Below are positions 42,381 to 51,989 of a stretch of DNA of 56,532 nucleotides, piece by piece. Below the pieces are notes generated by a model, which saw only the letters and a program-made list of their open reading frames with translations, had not been told where the DNA came from and searched no databases. This DNA is from Flavobacterium araucananum. Lineage in GTDB: Bacteria > Bacteroidota > Bacteroidia > Flavobacteriales > Flavobacteriaceae. Each line of letters opens with the position of its first letter. Within the stretch, counting starts at the first letter, position 1. Location: the NCBI RefSeq assembly GCF_002222055.1, contig NZ_MUGS01000022.1, positions 1 through 56,532 on the forward strand, read 5' to 3'. The position numbers and the translations under genes are program-made.

Positions 42381-43856
42381 ATGAAAACTTTGCCTGATAT
42401 TTTTGATGTATTTGTTCTTGGCGCAGGTCCTGCCGGATTATGTGCTGCCATACGTTTATTGAATATGGGATATTCAGTTGGAATGCTGGAACAGGAACAA
42501 TTTCCGAGATCTCAAATAGGAGAATCTCTTTCTCCCGGGATTTACAATATATTCGAATATCTAAAAGCAGATCATTTATTGGAAGATGCAACGTATCTCA
42601 AAAATATTCCGGCCAGAGTAATTTGGGAAAATAAAGACCATATCTACAATCGTCCGGGCCAAAACAAAGGCGGAATAATTGTCGATAGGGGTAAACTCGA
42701 TCAGGATTTGCTTGAGTTTGCCATATCACAAGGGTTATATCTGATACAGCCCGCAAAATTAAAGCATTCGATACGTTTCGAGGAAGGATGGATATTAGAA
42801 ATAACAAATCATTCTGTCGAAATAAAAATTAAATCAAAAATAATAGTAGATGCAAGAGGTCGCAAAGGAACACTTTTGAAGGAAAGAGTTCCTATTGCTC
42901 CTTCGGCTATTGCTGTATGGACACATATCGATAATAACGCAGTTTATAACGAAGCCTTTATCGAAGCCGTTGATAAGGGTTGGTTATGGGGATCTCCGGT
43001 TTCTGGAAACCGCTATCGCATTATGACATTTACGGACCCAATTACAATAAAAAACAATAGCGAATTACTCCTTGCAGATCTGGTAAGCAAAACAAAATTA
43101 TTTGCTCCGTTTAGAAATAAGATTAGCAGCAGTTTTATAGAAACCTGTTCTGTTACTTCATTTGTAAATCAGGAACCCTGGAACAATCAGTTTATAAAAA
43201 TTGGCGAAGCTGCTTTTACCTTAGACCCGCTTTCGTCTACCGGTGTCGAAAAGGCAATGCGTTTTTCCTTGCAGGTAGCTATTGCAATAAACACCTATTT
43301 GAAAGATCCGGATTCGCCGCATCCTCAAGATTTCTACGAAGAAAAAATGATCGAATCAGTTGTTAATCACGCTCACTGGACAGCTGATTATTATCGCAAT
43401 TCTTGGGCTTGTTCTGAAAAAACCGAATTCTGGAAAAAGAGAACTGATTTTCAAATTGATATTTCTAATAATAAAACCAATTTTACACTTAAGTTAGAAA
43501 AAGAATTTACAGCACAACGATCCATCTTCGAGAATAAACAAGCGGCACCAATGCCTGTTGATTATATATTATACAAATTTTGGAACGAGCAAATTGTGGT
43601 TTCTTCGACCGTTAGCTTTCAAACGGTTTATGCAATCGATACAGATTGTATCGTACTAAAACAAGCCCTGATTCACCCTAATCTGGAGCGACCTCTCGTT
43701 TATCTGGATCAGGTAGAATTATTTTCGTTTCTAAAAAACATGAATGGCAATACAGTTTCAGGTATTGTCGAGCATCTCAACAAATTTATGGCGATAGAAA
43801 AAGCAAAAAAAATTCTTGTATTTCTCTTGTCAAACCAGCTGCTTGTAGTGGGGTAA
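42381..43856 (+). CDS. FAD-dependent LodB/QhpG-like modifying protein
   Basis: The 491-residue flavoprotein starts with a Rossmann FAD motif (VFVLGAGPAGLCAAIRLL, GxGxxG at 14-19), then SQIGESLSPG and DARGRKG as in tryptophan-halogenase/monooxygenase folds, and IGEAAFTLDPLSSTGVEKAM near 270, the second FAD block. LodB and QhpG proteins of this fold hydroxylate the tryptophan that becomes CTQ. The C-terminal 130 residues are an extra, less conserved domain. It follows the radical SAM gene by 6 bases and is the last gene of the core operon. Confidence 0.82.
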   Translation: MKTLPDIFDVFVLGAGPAGLCAAIRLLNMGYSVGMLEQEQFPRSQIGESLSPGIYNIFEYLKADHLLEDATYLKNIPARVIWENKDHIYNRPGQNKGGIIVDRGKLDQDLLEFAISQGLYLIQPAKLKHSIRFEEGWILEITNHSVEIKIKSKIIVDARGRKGTLLKERVPIAPSAIAVWTHIDNNAVYNEAFIEAVDKGWLWGSPVSGNRYRIMTFTDPITIKNNSELLLADLVSKTKLFAPFRNKISSSFIETCSVTSFVNQEPWNNQFIKIGEAAFTLDPLSSTGVEKAMRFSLQVAIAINTYLKDPDSPHPQDFYEEKMIESVVNHAHWTADYYRNSWACSEKTEFWKKRTDFQIDISNNKTNFTLKLEKEFTAQRSIFENKQAAPMPVDYILYKFWNEQIVVSSTVSFQTVYAIDTDCIVLKQALIHPNLERPLVYLDQVELFSFLKNMNGNTVSGIVEHLNKFMAIEKAKKILVFLLSNQLLVVG

Positions 43857-43980
43857 AATAAAATCAGATAATTATTTCGCATCATTCCAATTCACTTTTT
43901 ATAACACATATTGCTTAAAACAGGTACTTATACGTGCTAAAAATTAAAAACGCAACAGGATATTTGTATGGATTTATTAA

Positions 43981-44694
43981 ATGAATTTCAAAATGAAAAA
44001 AGCACTAAAAACTATCATTCTTTTCTATTGCTTATTGGTTAGTTTTCAATCTTTATGGGCACAAGATGAAGCTTTAAAAATCCTTCCTAACGGCAATGTG
44101 GGTATAGGGGTTTCTGAGCCAAAAGAAAAACTTCAGGTAGAGGGTAATATTAAAGCTACAGGAAAAATCGAAGACAAGTGGGGAAGTCTTATGCCTGTTG
44201 GGTCAATTGTGGCATTTGCAGGAAACAAAGCACCGGATGGCTGGCTATTATGCGACGGATCAGCTTATCCTAAAGAGGGTGACAAGAACGAACTTTTTAA
44301 GATAATAGATTATCTTTACGGACAAGAAAACGGGCAATTTAGAGTTCCTGATTTAAGACAAACATTTGTTATGGGCGCAAATGAAAATTCGGCTAATGAT
44401 AAATTAGCTACAACAGGAGAACCGGAACAACATAACCATGATATAAATGTTCCCAGACAGAGATTTTTAGTCCAAAGTCGTTTTCCCCGGAGTACAATTG
44501 GTAAATCAGATAAATTATCTGAATCTGTTTCGACAGGAATCGTTGTAAACGATCAAAAAAATAAAGAAATAGAGAATCAAATTATTGATTTTTCGGCTAC
44601 TGTAGATATTGCTCTCACTCCTTTTAAAAGCGGAAATTCTTCAGGGCAAAATCGCCCAAAATGGATGGCATTAAATTATATCATAAAATACTAA
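43981..44694 (+). CDS. Secreted phage tail-collar domain protein
   Basis: The 237-residue protein has a signal peptide (FYCLLVSFQSLWAQ), then NGNVGIGVSEPKEKLQVEGNIKATG, a repeat common in Bacteroidota surface proteins, and a tail-collar domain: PVGSIVAFAGNKAPDGWLLCDGSAYP and GQFRVPDLRQTFVMGA. The end RPKWMALNYIIKY is also typical. It lies 124 bases after the flavoprotein gene and may belong to the same transcript. Likely a surface or secreted adhesin-like protein; its link with the oxidase cluster is unclear. A second Met (codon 5, MKKALK) could be the true start. Confidence 0.75.
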   Translation: MNFKMKKALKTIILFYCLLVSFQSLWAQDEALKILPNGNVGIGVSEPKEKLQVEGNIKATGKIEDKWGSLMPVGSIVAFAGNKAPDGWLLCDGSAYPKEGDKNELFKIIDYLYGQENGQFRVPDLRQTFVMGANENSANDKLATTGEPEQHNHDINVPRQRFLVQSRFPRSTIGKSDKLSESVSTGIVVNDQKNKEIENQIIDFSATVDIALTPFKSGNSSGQNRPKWMALNYIIKY

Positions 44695-44696
44695 AA

Positions 44697-44738
44697 AAAA
44701 ATCTTCAGGATCATTTGATTCTGAAGATTTTTTTTATT
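44697..44738 (+). terminator. Intrinsic terminator after the oxidase cluster
   Basis: AATCTTCAG / CTGAAGATT stem with an 11-base loop and an eight-T run directly after the tail-collar stop. Confidence 0.88.
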
Positions 44739-44886
44739 TATAAATACTGCTTAATACACAATAAATTCAACGATGTAGGAAAATAAAACAGAATTAAAGG
44801 ACTATTTTTTCTAACGGAATCATCTTTTAGTTTTTAACATAAAAAATGTTTAATATTGTCTTTTTCGATTTTCAAGCCTTTATTAA

Positions 44887-45456
44887 ATGTCTGTTTACAG
44901 CAAATATGATGATTATACTTTATTAAATCTTCTACAGGAAGATGATCAGCTGGCGTATACAGAAATTTTCGAAAGGTATTCTAAAATCCTCGTTAACCAT
45001 GCTTATAAAATGCTTGCCAATCGCGATGAAGCAAACGATGTGGTTCAGGAAGTATTATTAGCAATCTGGAACAAACGTTATGACTTAACCCTTACCGGAT
45101 CACTTTCTTCTTATTTATACAAAGCAACAAAAAACAGAATACTCAATCATATCGCACACGAAAAAGTGGTTTCGCGATATGCAGACTCTATTGCAGACTT
45201 TATCGAAAATGATTACGTTCTGGCAGATTCCAGCCTTCGCCAAGAAGAATTGGAAGCTATTATTGCAAAGGAAATTGCCCAATTGCCGGAAAAAATGCGT
45301 GAAGTTTTTCTGTTAAGAAAAGTCGACGAACTTTCATACGACCAGATTGCACTACAACTCAATATTACAGATAAAACAGCCAAGCAGCAAGTCTATAATT
45401 CGCTCAAAATACTACGCAAAAAACTCCAGTCTTTATTAGGTATTTTCGTTTGGTAA
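44887..45456 (+). CDS. ECF RNA polymerase sigma factor
   Basis: The 189-residue protein has sigma region 2 (YTEIFERYSKILVNHAYKMLANRDEANDVVQEVLLAIWN) and region 4 (ELPEKMREVFLLRK-type stretch with LSYDQIALQLNITDKTAKQQVYNSLKILRK). It belongs to the FecI-like ECF sigmas of Bacteroidota that pair with a FecR anti-sigma and a SusC/TonB receptor; those genes follow. It would direct transcription of the downstream uptake operon upon signal from the receptor. Confidence 0.93.
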   Translation: MSVYSKYDDYTLLNLLQEDDQLAYTEIFERYSKILVNHAYKMLANRDEANDVVQEVLLAIWNKRYDLTLTGSLSSYLYKATKNRILNHIAHEKVVSRYADSIADFIENDYVLADSSLRQEELEAIIAKEIAQLPEKMREVFLLRKVDELSYDQIALQLNITDKTAKQQVYNSLKILRKKLQSLLGIFVW

Positions 45457-45651
45457 AGTATAGTTGTGCTTTGTGTTAATTTCTGTGCCAAAATCTACTC
45501 ATAACCCCATTATAGGTAAACAAAAAACAACGTTGTTTGGGATTTGTTAATGATATAATAATATTTTTTTAATTTTTTTTGTCATTTGCCTATGACAAAA
45601 GTTATTTCTAACTGTCTTACTTAAAACAGGACAAAATTTCGTGTTGTAATT

Positions 45652-46785
45652 ATGAATCAAACTGAAATCTTAGCATTGCTACAAAAATATCAGGAAGGAG
45701 TTTTATCTCCTGAAGATCAGGATAAACTGGATGCGTGGTATTGGCACAAAGCATCCAATAGCAACTTGCAGCTTAGCGAATATGAACTTGAAGATAGTTA
45801 TCACGATCTAAAATCGAGATTGCCATTGCAGCAAGAACCAAAAATTATTAGTATCTGGGCACGCGTGGCTGTTGCCGCATCAATAGCTTTGGTATTGGGT
45901 ACAGGAATATTTTATTTTACAAAACCAAAAGCTCCCGTTGTTCAGGTAGTCGAAAAACCACAGGAAATTGCTCCCGGAGGAAATAGAGGAATCCTGACAC
46001 TCTCGAACGGCAAACAAATTATTCTGGCCAATATTTCGGCAAAAGATACCATTGCCAAAGAAGGAGAAGAAGTTACCATCAGGATGAATGCAAACGGAGT
46101 TATTACCTATGTTGTTAATCCAAATGCAAATACTTCAAAAGAAGAGGCAAATTCATTCAACACACTTTCGACACCAACAGGCGGGCAATATAATATTGTT
46201 CTGGCAGATGGAACCAAAGTATATCTAAATACCGTTTCGTCTCTTAAATATCCAACCCGGTTTAACGGAGACCAAAGAATGGTAGAGTTAGAAGGAGAAG
46301 CTTATTTTGAAGTAGCCAAAAACAAAAACAAACCATTTATAGTAAAATCAGGCAATCAGGAAATTGAAGTTTTGGGAACTCATTTTAATGTACATGCTTA
46401 TGATAATGAACCAATTGTAAAAACAACTTTATTAGAAGGAAGCGTAGCGGTGCGTTATAAAAATCAAAAAACAATTTTAAAACCGGGACAGCAATCTAAT
46501 GTATCTGATAATTTGAATAAAATTATAGTTCGCGAAGTCGATACAGAAGCTGCTATTGCCTGGAAAAATGGTCGTTTTAAATTTGATAATGCCGATCTGA
46601 AATCCGTAATGAAACAATTGGAGCGTTGGTACGGCATAAAAGCAGAGTATCGTGGCGATGTTTCTGACGTCACGTTTAACGGAGGTACGTTTATGAATAA
46701 AAATTTGTCTGAAGTATTAAAAGTACTTGAGCTTAATAATATAAAATTTAAAGTCGAAGGTAAAACAGTTATTGTCTATCCCTGA
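45652..46785 (+). CDS. FecR-type anti-sigma factor
   Basis: 377 residues: a cytosolic N-terminal part, one membrane helix (67-89, ARVAVAASIALVLGTGIFYF), a periplasmic FecR domain (about 110-290 with LSTPTGGQYNIVLADGTKVYLNTVSSLKYP and ELEGEAYFEV) and a C-terminal DUF4974 domain (FDNADLKSVMKQLERWYGI). It senses the N-terminal STN domain of the SusC-like receptor and controls the sigma factor. The 195-base gap to the sigma gene contains a long AT-rich region. Confidence 0.93.
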   Translation: MNQTEILALLQKYQEGVLSPEDQDKLDAWYWHKASNSNLQLSEYELEDSYHDLKSRLPLQQEPKIISIWARVAVAASIALVLGTGIFYFTKPKAPVVQVVEKPQEIAPGGNRGILTLSNGKQIILANISAKDTIAKEGEEVTIRMNANGVITYVVNPNANTSKEEANSFNTLSTPTGGQYNIVLADGTKVYLNTVSSLKYPTRFNGDQRMVELEGEAYFEVAKNKNKPFIVKSGNQEIEVLGTHFNVHAYDNEPIVKTTLLEGSVAVRYKNQKTILKPGQQSNVSDNLNKIIVREVDTEAAIAWKNGRFKFDNADLKSVMKQLERWYGIKAEYRGDVSDVTFNGGTFMNKNLSEVLKVLELNNIKFKVEGKTVIVYP

Positions 46786-46918
46786 TTTTAAATTTAGCCG
46801 ATTATATTGAGACTCTAAACTAAAAAACCAGAAGCAGTTGCAATGCCTCTGGTTGTTAAAAAGTTTATAGCCAATATATGTTGTTCACCATTGTTTAACT
46901 ATAACCAAATGTAAATGT

Positions 46919-49900
46919 ATGAAATTTAATTTACAACCAAAAAAACCTTACAAAAAAGTGGGGAAAAAGATTCCCGTGCTTCATTTTTCTCCTTATTTAT
47001 GGGTATTTAGTGTATTGCTCCTGTTGCTTTGCAGTTATACAGGTCAAGCCCAAAATGTTACCATTAATTTTAAAGATGCACCACTTGAAACCGTCTTGAA
47101 AGAAGTAGCAAAACAAGCCAATTACGAAGTTTTTTACACCCAGAAATTGCTTAAAGATTCCAAGCCGGTAACCATTAGCTTAAAAAATTCGGCCTTGAAA
47201 GAAACGCTGAATCAGATCTTTAATTCTCAAAATTTAAAGTATACCATTACCAATCAAACCATAGTGGTAACTGCCGAAAAAACAGAAAATCCGGGAAACG
47301 GATTAACGGACATAAGCGGAAAAGTAGTAAACAGTAAAAATGAACCTTTTCCGGGAATAAATGTTTACGTGTCCGGAATAAATACGCATGCTGTAACCGA
47401 TTTTGATGGTAGTTTTACTTTTAATGATGTACCCGCAGATGGTATAATTGAATGCTCCGGACTAACCATTCAAAAAAAATCTTTTTCGATAAGCGGACGT
47501 AACCGATTGACACTTGTAGTCGAAGAAAAAGTTTCGGCTATGGAAGAAGTTGTAGTAACAGGTTACCAGACAATTGCGAGAAGTCACTCAACAGGTGCAA
47601 TTGCCAAAATTGACGAAAAAACCTTAAACGAAAATATCAATACAAATTTACTAACGGCACTAGAAGGTCGTGTAGCAGGTTTGATGTTTCAAAAAAATGT
47701 AAGTGGCACCGCTGCAGACAAACCCATATTAAGAGGTATAGGTACATTTTCTTCTTCAGTTGGATACACTCCGCTTTTGGTAATTGATGGTTTGCCAACC
47801 GAAATGGCCCTGGAAGACGTTAATCCCTATGATATCGAAAGTGTAAACGTTCTTAAAGATGCTGCCGCAGCCTCTATTTATGGTTCAAGAGCCGCAAACG
47901 GTATTATTGTCCTGACTACCAAAAAAGGAAGCGGAAGTTTAAAAGTAAGCATCAACTCTGATTTCTTTATTTCTACAAAACCCAATTTAAGAGATATGAA
48001 TTATGCCTCGACAAGCGAATTAATTGATTTTGAACAGGCTGTATACAATAGAGAACGAGCAAGATTTGCCAACACATCTACCATGTTTAGTGGTTATGGA
48101 GATATAGGAAACAGCAGCATGAAATATTATAGCCCGCTATACCAACTGAACAGAGATCTGGAAGATGGAAAAATAAACAATGCCGATTATAATACTAGGA
48201 TTGCCCAATGGAGAAAGAACGATTACAACAAAGATTATAGAGATAATGTCTGGCAAAATGAACTAAGACAACGTTACAATGTTGCTTTTTCCGGTAGTAC
48301 GAGCAAGCAAAATACCTATGTATCATTTAATTATGATGAGGCAAAAGGCCGTATTATAAACAACGATAGCCGTGCATTTAATCTGTATGCAAAAACCAGT
48401 TTTCAGGTAAATAGCTGGTTAAATGCCACGATTGGGTTAAACGGAACGTATAGTAATGAAGATGTTACGGATTCTAGTTATGATACGTATGATATCCAAA
48501 AAAGATACGAACGCATAACAGATGACAACGGAAATCGTGTTTTATCATCATTTGTAGGCATTAGCGATGGTTTTACCTCTGGTGGCATTATCAATCCGGC
48601 AGTAGCTGCAAAGATAAATAGCCTTAGCGGTTTTAAACCGGTTACGTTTAATGTCTTAGACGAACTTCAGGAAGGTATTACAAAACAAAACTCCCTTAGT
48701 TTAAGAACTTTTGCAAACATACGTGCCAAGATCTGGAGAGGGTTAAGTTTTAGCACACAATTTCAATACGAAACAAAAAGAAACGATAACGAACAATATA
48801 ACGACATTAACTCTTATAAAATGCGTTATGCCATTAATTCTCTAACAGGTTATAACCCAACTACAAATGCCTATACCTATGTAGATGGTTTCTCGACAGG
48901 AGGTCGTTACAAACAATTAAGCAGTCAGGTAAACAACTATTCTTTTAGAAACCAATTAGATTTTAGTCAGGATTTTGATGGGGGCAGACATGCTGTTACT
49001 GCTATAGCGGGAACAGAAATGCGAGAAACTTATGTTCCCAGAACTATCGAACAAATAAGATACGGTTATGACCCTGTAACACTTACATCTGCCGTAATCA
49101 ATAGCCTGGCACTTAGCCAAACCGGAGTAGCAAGTTATATCTATGGAAATAACAGAACTCTGGCTGCCGGATCCAGAACACAGACAGAAATTTTGCACCG
49201 TTATTTTTCGGTTTTCAGCACTTTAGGATACACCTTTTTATCCAAATATAACGTAACGGGAAGTTACAGGGTCGACAGAGCAGATTTGTTTGGAGTAGAT
49301 CCCAAATATAAAAATCGCCCATTATGGTCTGCCGGTTTAGGATGGAATGTTAGTAACGAAGATTTCATGAAAGAGGTAAAATGGGTAAGTGCCCTTAAAT
49401 TTAGAGCAACTTACGGGATTAACGGAAATATAGATCAAACTACAACGCCATACGTAACCGCTACAAGAAAAAACGATAACTTATACCAGGCGTTGCAATA
49501 CATCAATATTACGGCACAACCAAACCCAATGTTAAGATGGGAAAAAACACAAAGTACCAATTTTGGTTTAGATTACAGCTTGTTTAGAACTTTGCTAAGA
49601 GGTAGTATTGATGTCTATAATAAATATAGCACAGATTTATTGGCAACGACAGATTTAGACCCTACTGTTGGGGCATTGACCAGAAGAATTAATGCCGGAG
49701 CTTTGTTAAACAAAGGAGTAGAATTTACGATTGGTTCAGATTGGTACAACAATGGTAATTTTCGTATAAGTTCAAACGTAGTTTTTGGTTATAACAAAAC
49801 CACTGTTAAAAAAGTGACCAGGGCACAATCGAATGCTGCAGTCTATATAAGTTCACCGGGAGATTACTTTTTAGAAAATGAAGCATACAATAGCGTTTAT

Positions 49901-50554
49901 GCTTACAAGTATGGAGGAACAACAAATGGATATCCTTATATTTTAGATGAAAAAGGAAATCCGTCGATTACTTTTGATGCAAATGGTAACCCAATAGCGA
50001 CTAGCATAAAAACAGTCACGAGTCCTGATGCCTTGGTAAATAAAGGAAGTTTAATGCCAACGTATACAGGTTCAATATCACAACGATTTTCATACAAACA
50101 ATTCGATTTGAACTTTTTATTTGTTTTCTCAGGAGGCAACGTAATGCGCAAAGAGACTATCGATATGAGTTCAGATGCAGTAAATCTTTCCGGTATTTCT
50201 GAACGTTACACAGATGCAAACCCAAACGGCAATACTCGTTTATTTGTAGATCTTGACGAAAGTGTTAGAAATTATGCAGGAACCATAAGTACACAATGGC
50301 GCAACTCAGATGTTAATGTTGTAGATGGCGATTATATCAAACTTAGAAACATTTCGCTAGGCTATAATTTACCAAAATCTATTGCGAATAAAGTAAAAAT
50401 GGCATCGGCTAAATTTACTTTTCAGGTAAACAATCTTTGGTATTGGAGTGCGGCAGGAAACCATATCGATCCCGAAGTTTATTCGGCCAATTCCGGTACA
50501 CGTAATTTGCCAATGCCCAAAACTTTCTTATTCGGCTTTAATCTTACAATTTAA
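46919..50554 (+). CDS. SusC/RagA-type TonB-dependent receptor with STN domain
   Basis: The 1211-residue outer-membrane protein has a signal sequence (YLWVFSVLLLLLCSYTGQAQ), an STN domain (about 48-120, VTINFKDAPLETVLKEVAKQANYEV) that relays signals to FecR, a carboxypeptidase-like domain (DISGKVVNSKNEPFPGINVYVSG), a plug (LRGIGTFSSSVGYTPLLVIDG ... SIYGSRAANGIIVLTTKKG) and a long beta-barrel ending in KTFLFGFNLTI. It imports an oligomer or other large nutrient with the SusD partner encoded 5 bases downstream. Substrate cannot be told; the linked metalloprotease hints at peptides. Confidence 0.93.
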   Translation: MKFNLQPKKPYKKVGKKIPVLHFSPYLWVFSVLLLLLCSYTGQAQNVTINFKDAPLETVLKEVAKQANYEVFYTQKLLKDSKPVTISLKNSALKETLNQIFNSQNLKYTITNQTIVVTAEKTENPGNGLTDISGKVVNSKNEPFPGINVYVSGINTHAVTDFDGSFTFNDVPADGIIECSGLTIQKKSFSISGRNRLTLVVEEKVSAMEEVVVTGYQTIARSHSTGAIAKIDEKTLNENINTNLLTALEGRVAGLMFQKNVSGTAADKPILRGIGTFSSSVGYTPLLVIDGLPTEMALEDVNPYDIESVNVLKDAAAASIYGSRAANGIIVLTTKKGSGSLKVSINSDFFISTKPNLRDMNYASTSELIDFEQAVYNRERARFANTSTMFSGYGDIGNSSMKYYSPLYQLNRDLEDGKINNADYNTRIAQWRKNDYNKDYRDNVWQNELRQRYNVAFSGSTSKQNTYVSFNYDEAKGRIINNDSRAFNLYAKTSFQVNSWLNATIGLNGTYSNEDVTDSSYDTYDIQKRYERITDDNGNRVLSSFVGISDGFTSGGIINPAVAAKINSLSGFKPVTFNVLDELQEGITKQNSLSLRTFANIRAKIWRGLSFSTQFQYETKRNDNEQYNDINSYKMRYAINSLTGYNPTTNAYTYVDGFSTGGRYKQLSSQVNNYSFRNQLDFSQDFDGGRHAVTAIAGTEMRETYVPRTIEQIRYGYDPVTLTSAVINSLALSQTGVASYIYGNNRTLAAGSRTQTEILHRYFSVFSTLGYTFLSKYNVTGSYRVDRADLFGVDPKYKNRPLWSAGLGWNVSNEDFMKEVKWVSALKFRATYGINGNIDQTTTPYVTATRKNDNLYQALQYINITAQPNPMLRWEKTQSTNFGLDYSLFRTLLRGSIDVYNKYSTDLLATTDLDPTVGALTRRINAGALLNKGVEFTIGSDWYNNGNFRISSNVVFGYNKTTVKKVTRAQSNAAVYISSPGDYFLENEAYNSVYAYKYGGTTNGYPYILDEKGNPSITFDANGNPIATSIKTVTSPDALVNKGSLMPTYTGSISQRFSYKQFDLNFLFVFSGGNVMRKETIDMSSDAVNLSGISERYTDANPNGNTRLFVDLDESVRNYAGTISTQWRNSDVNVVDGDYIKLRNISLGYNLPKSIANKVKMASAKFTFQVNNLWYWSAAGNHIDPEVYSANSGTRNLPMPKTFLFGFNLTI

Positions 50555-50559
50555 AAAAA

Positions 50560-51984
50560 ATGAAACATATACCTATTATACTGCTATCGCTAATAATGTT
50601 TACTGTAGCATCTTGCGAAGATTACACAGATGTTACACCCAAAGGAGCTTTGGTAATCGAAACAGCCGCACAATTTCATGAAATGGTTTCGTTGCCAAAC
50701 AGAGGATATCCAATCAATAACTTTCAGTATTTGGTCGACGATCAATGGATGAAAGAAGGAAACGTAATAGGAAAAACACCAAACATCGATATTATTAATT
50801 TTACTTTTGACGAAACTACCGATCGGGTTTCTCTAATGACAGGCTCGAGCTTTTATAACCAGGCTTATACCTATATTAACAGATGGAACACCATTATTTC
50901 GTTAGTTGATAATAGTAAAGGAGACGAAAGTACCAAACAATTAGCAAAAGCCGAAGCTAAAATTTACAGAGCTTATGATCACTTTTTGTTAGTCAATACC
51001 TATGCAAAAGGATACGATCCGCAAACTGCCGCAACAGATGGAGGCATTTGTATCATGGATAAATTTGATTTAGAAGCACAGCCATCAAAATATACCGTAG
51101 CACAAGTTTACGAATTTATCCAGAAAGATATAGATGATGCATTGCCCTACCTGCAAGAAAAACCGCTAGATGTTTACCATCCTTCACTGGCATTTGCGTA
51201 TGCGTTTAAAGCCAAAGTTCATTTGTTTAAGCGTGAAATTGCAAGTGCTCAGGCTGCCGCAGAAAAGTCACTAAGTTATAACGATCAAATATTTGATATG
51301 GTGGCCTATAATGCACAAGGCGGACCAACCGCGGTTGCAGTACCGGCAGCAAACAATGTCGAAGTTTTGAGTTATATGTACATGACAGGTTACAATGAGA
51401 TGAATTTTGCCTATCAGTATATCATAAGCCCGGAATTAAGAACTCTATTTGGTACAAACGATGCACGATTTAATCTGTTTTTTAATACTACCAGCGCAAC
51501 AAACCTGGATATAGGCTCAAATACAGCATATTGGTCAACAGTTTATACAAGATTTTTTTACACCACAGTTGGCATGAAAACAACTGAAGTCTATTTGATG
51601 CTTGCTGAATGTTATGCCAGAGAAGACAAGTTTAATGATGCTGTTGCAGTTTTGAATAAATTAAGAGCAAAACGTATTTTGTCCGGTACCGTAAACTTGG
51701 CCGTTCCAACAACCAGAAAAGAAACGATGAATCTTGTTATAAACGAGCGCAGAAAAGAATTGCTTCTGGGTTTTAATCGTTTTTTTGACCTTAAAAGATT
51801 AAACAACGAAACAGATTATGCCAAGACTATTACAAGAGTATTTCCTATAGTTAATAAGACCGTGCCACAAAAAACATATACGTTACAGCCTAACTCGAGA
51901 TTGTATATTGTACCGTTTCCTTTATCGGCTTTAACAAAAAATCCAAAACTTACATTAAATACCAACGAAACAGTACCATTTTAA
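50560..51984 (+). CDS. SusD/RagB-type lipoprotein
   Basis: 474 residues with a lipoprotein signal (LLSLIMFTVASCED, Cys19), TPR-like helices (AKAEAKIYRAYDHFLLVNTYAKGYD; AFAYAFKAKVHLFKREI) and the closing SusD block (EVYLMLAECYARE ... LNKLRAKR ... INERRKELLLGFNRFFDLKRLN). It forms the lid of the SusC channel and captures the substrate at the surface. Co-transcribed with the receptor. Confidence 0.92.
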   Translation: MKHIPIILLSLIMFTVASCEDYTDVTPKGALVIETAAQFHEMVSLPNRGYPINNFQYLVDDQWMKEGNVIGKTPNIDIINFTFDETTDRVSLMTGSSFYNQAYTYINRWNTIISLVDNSKGDESTKQLAKAEAKIYRAYDHFLLVNTYAKGYDPQTAATDGGICIMDKFDLEAQPSKYTVAQVYEFIQKDIDDALPYLQEKPLDVYHPSLAFAYAFKAKVHLFKREIASAQAAAEKSLSYNDQIFDMVAYNAQGGPTAVAVPAANNVEVLSYMYMTGYNEMNFAYQYIISPELRTLFGTNDARFNLFFNTTSATNLDIGSNTAYWSTVYTRFFYTTVGMKTTEVYLMLAECYAREDKFNDAVAVLNKLRAKRILSGTVNLAVPTTRKETMNLVINERRKELLLGFNRFFDLKRLNNETDYAKTITRVFPIVNKTVPQKTYTLQPNSRLYIVPFPLSALTKNPKLTLNTNETVPF

Positions 51985-51989
51985 GCCTA

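Noticed and set aside
41947..42591. 214-residue minus-strand frame within the radical SAM and flavoprotein genes
   Set aside because: It is antisense to two well-supported genes and has the composition of a shadow frame.
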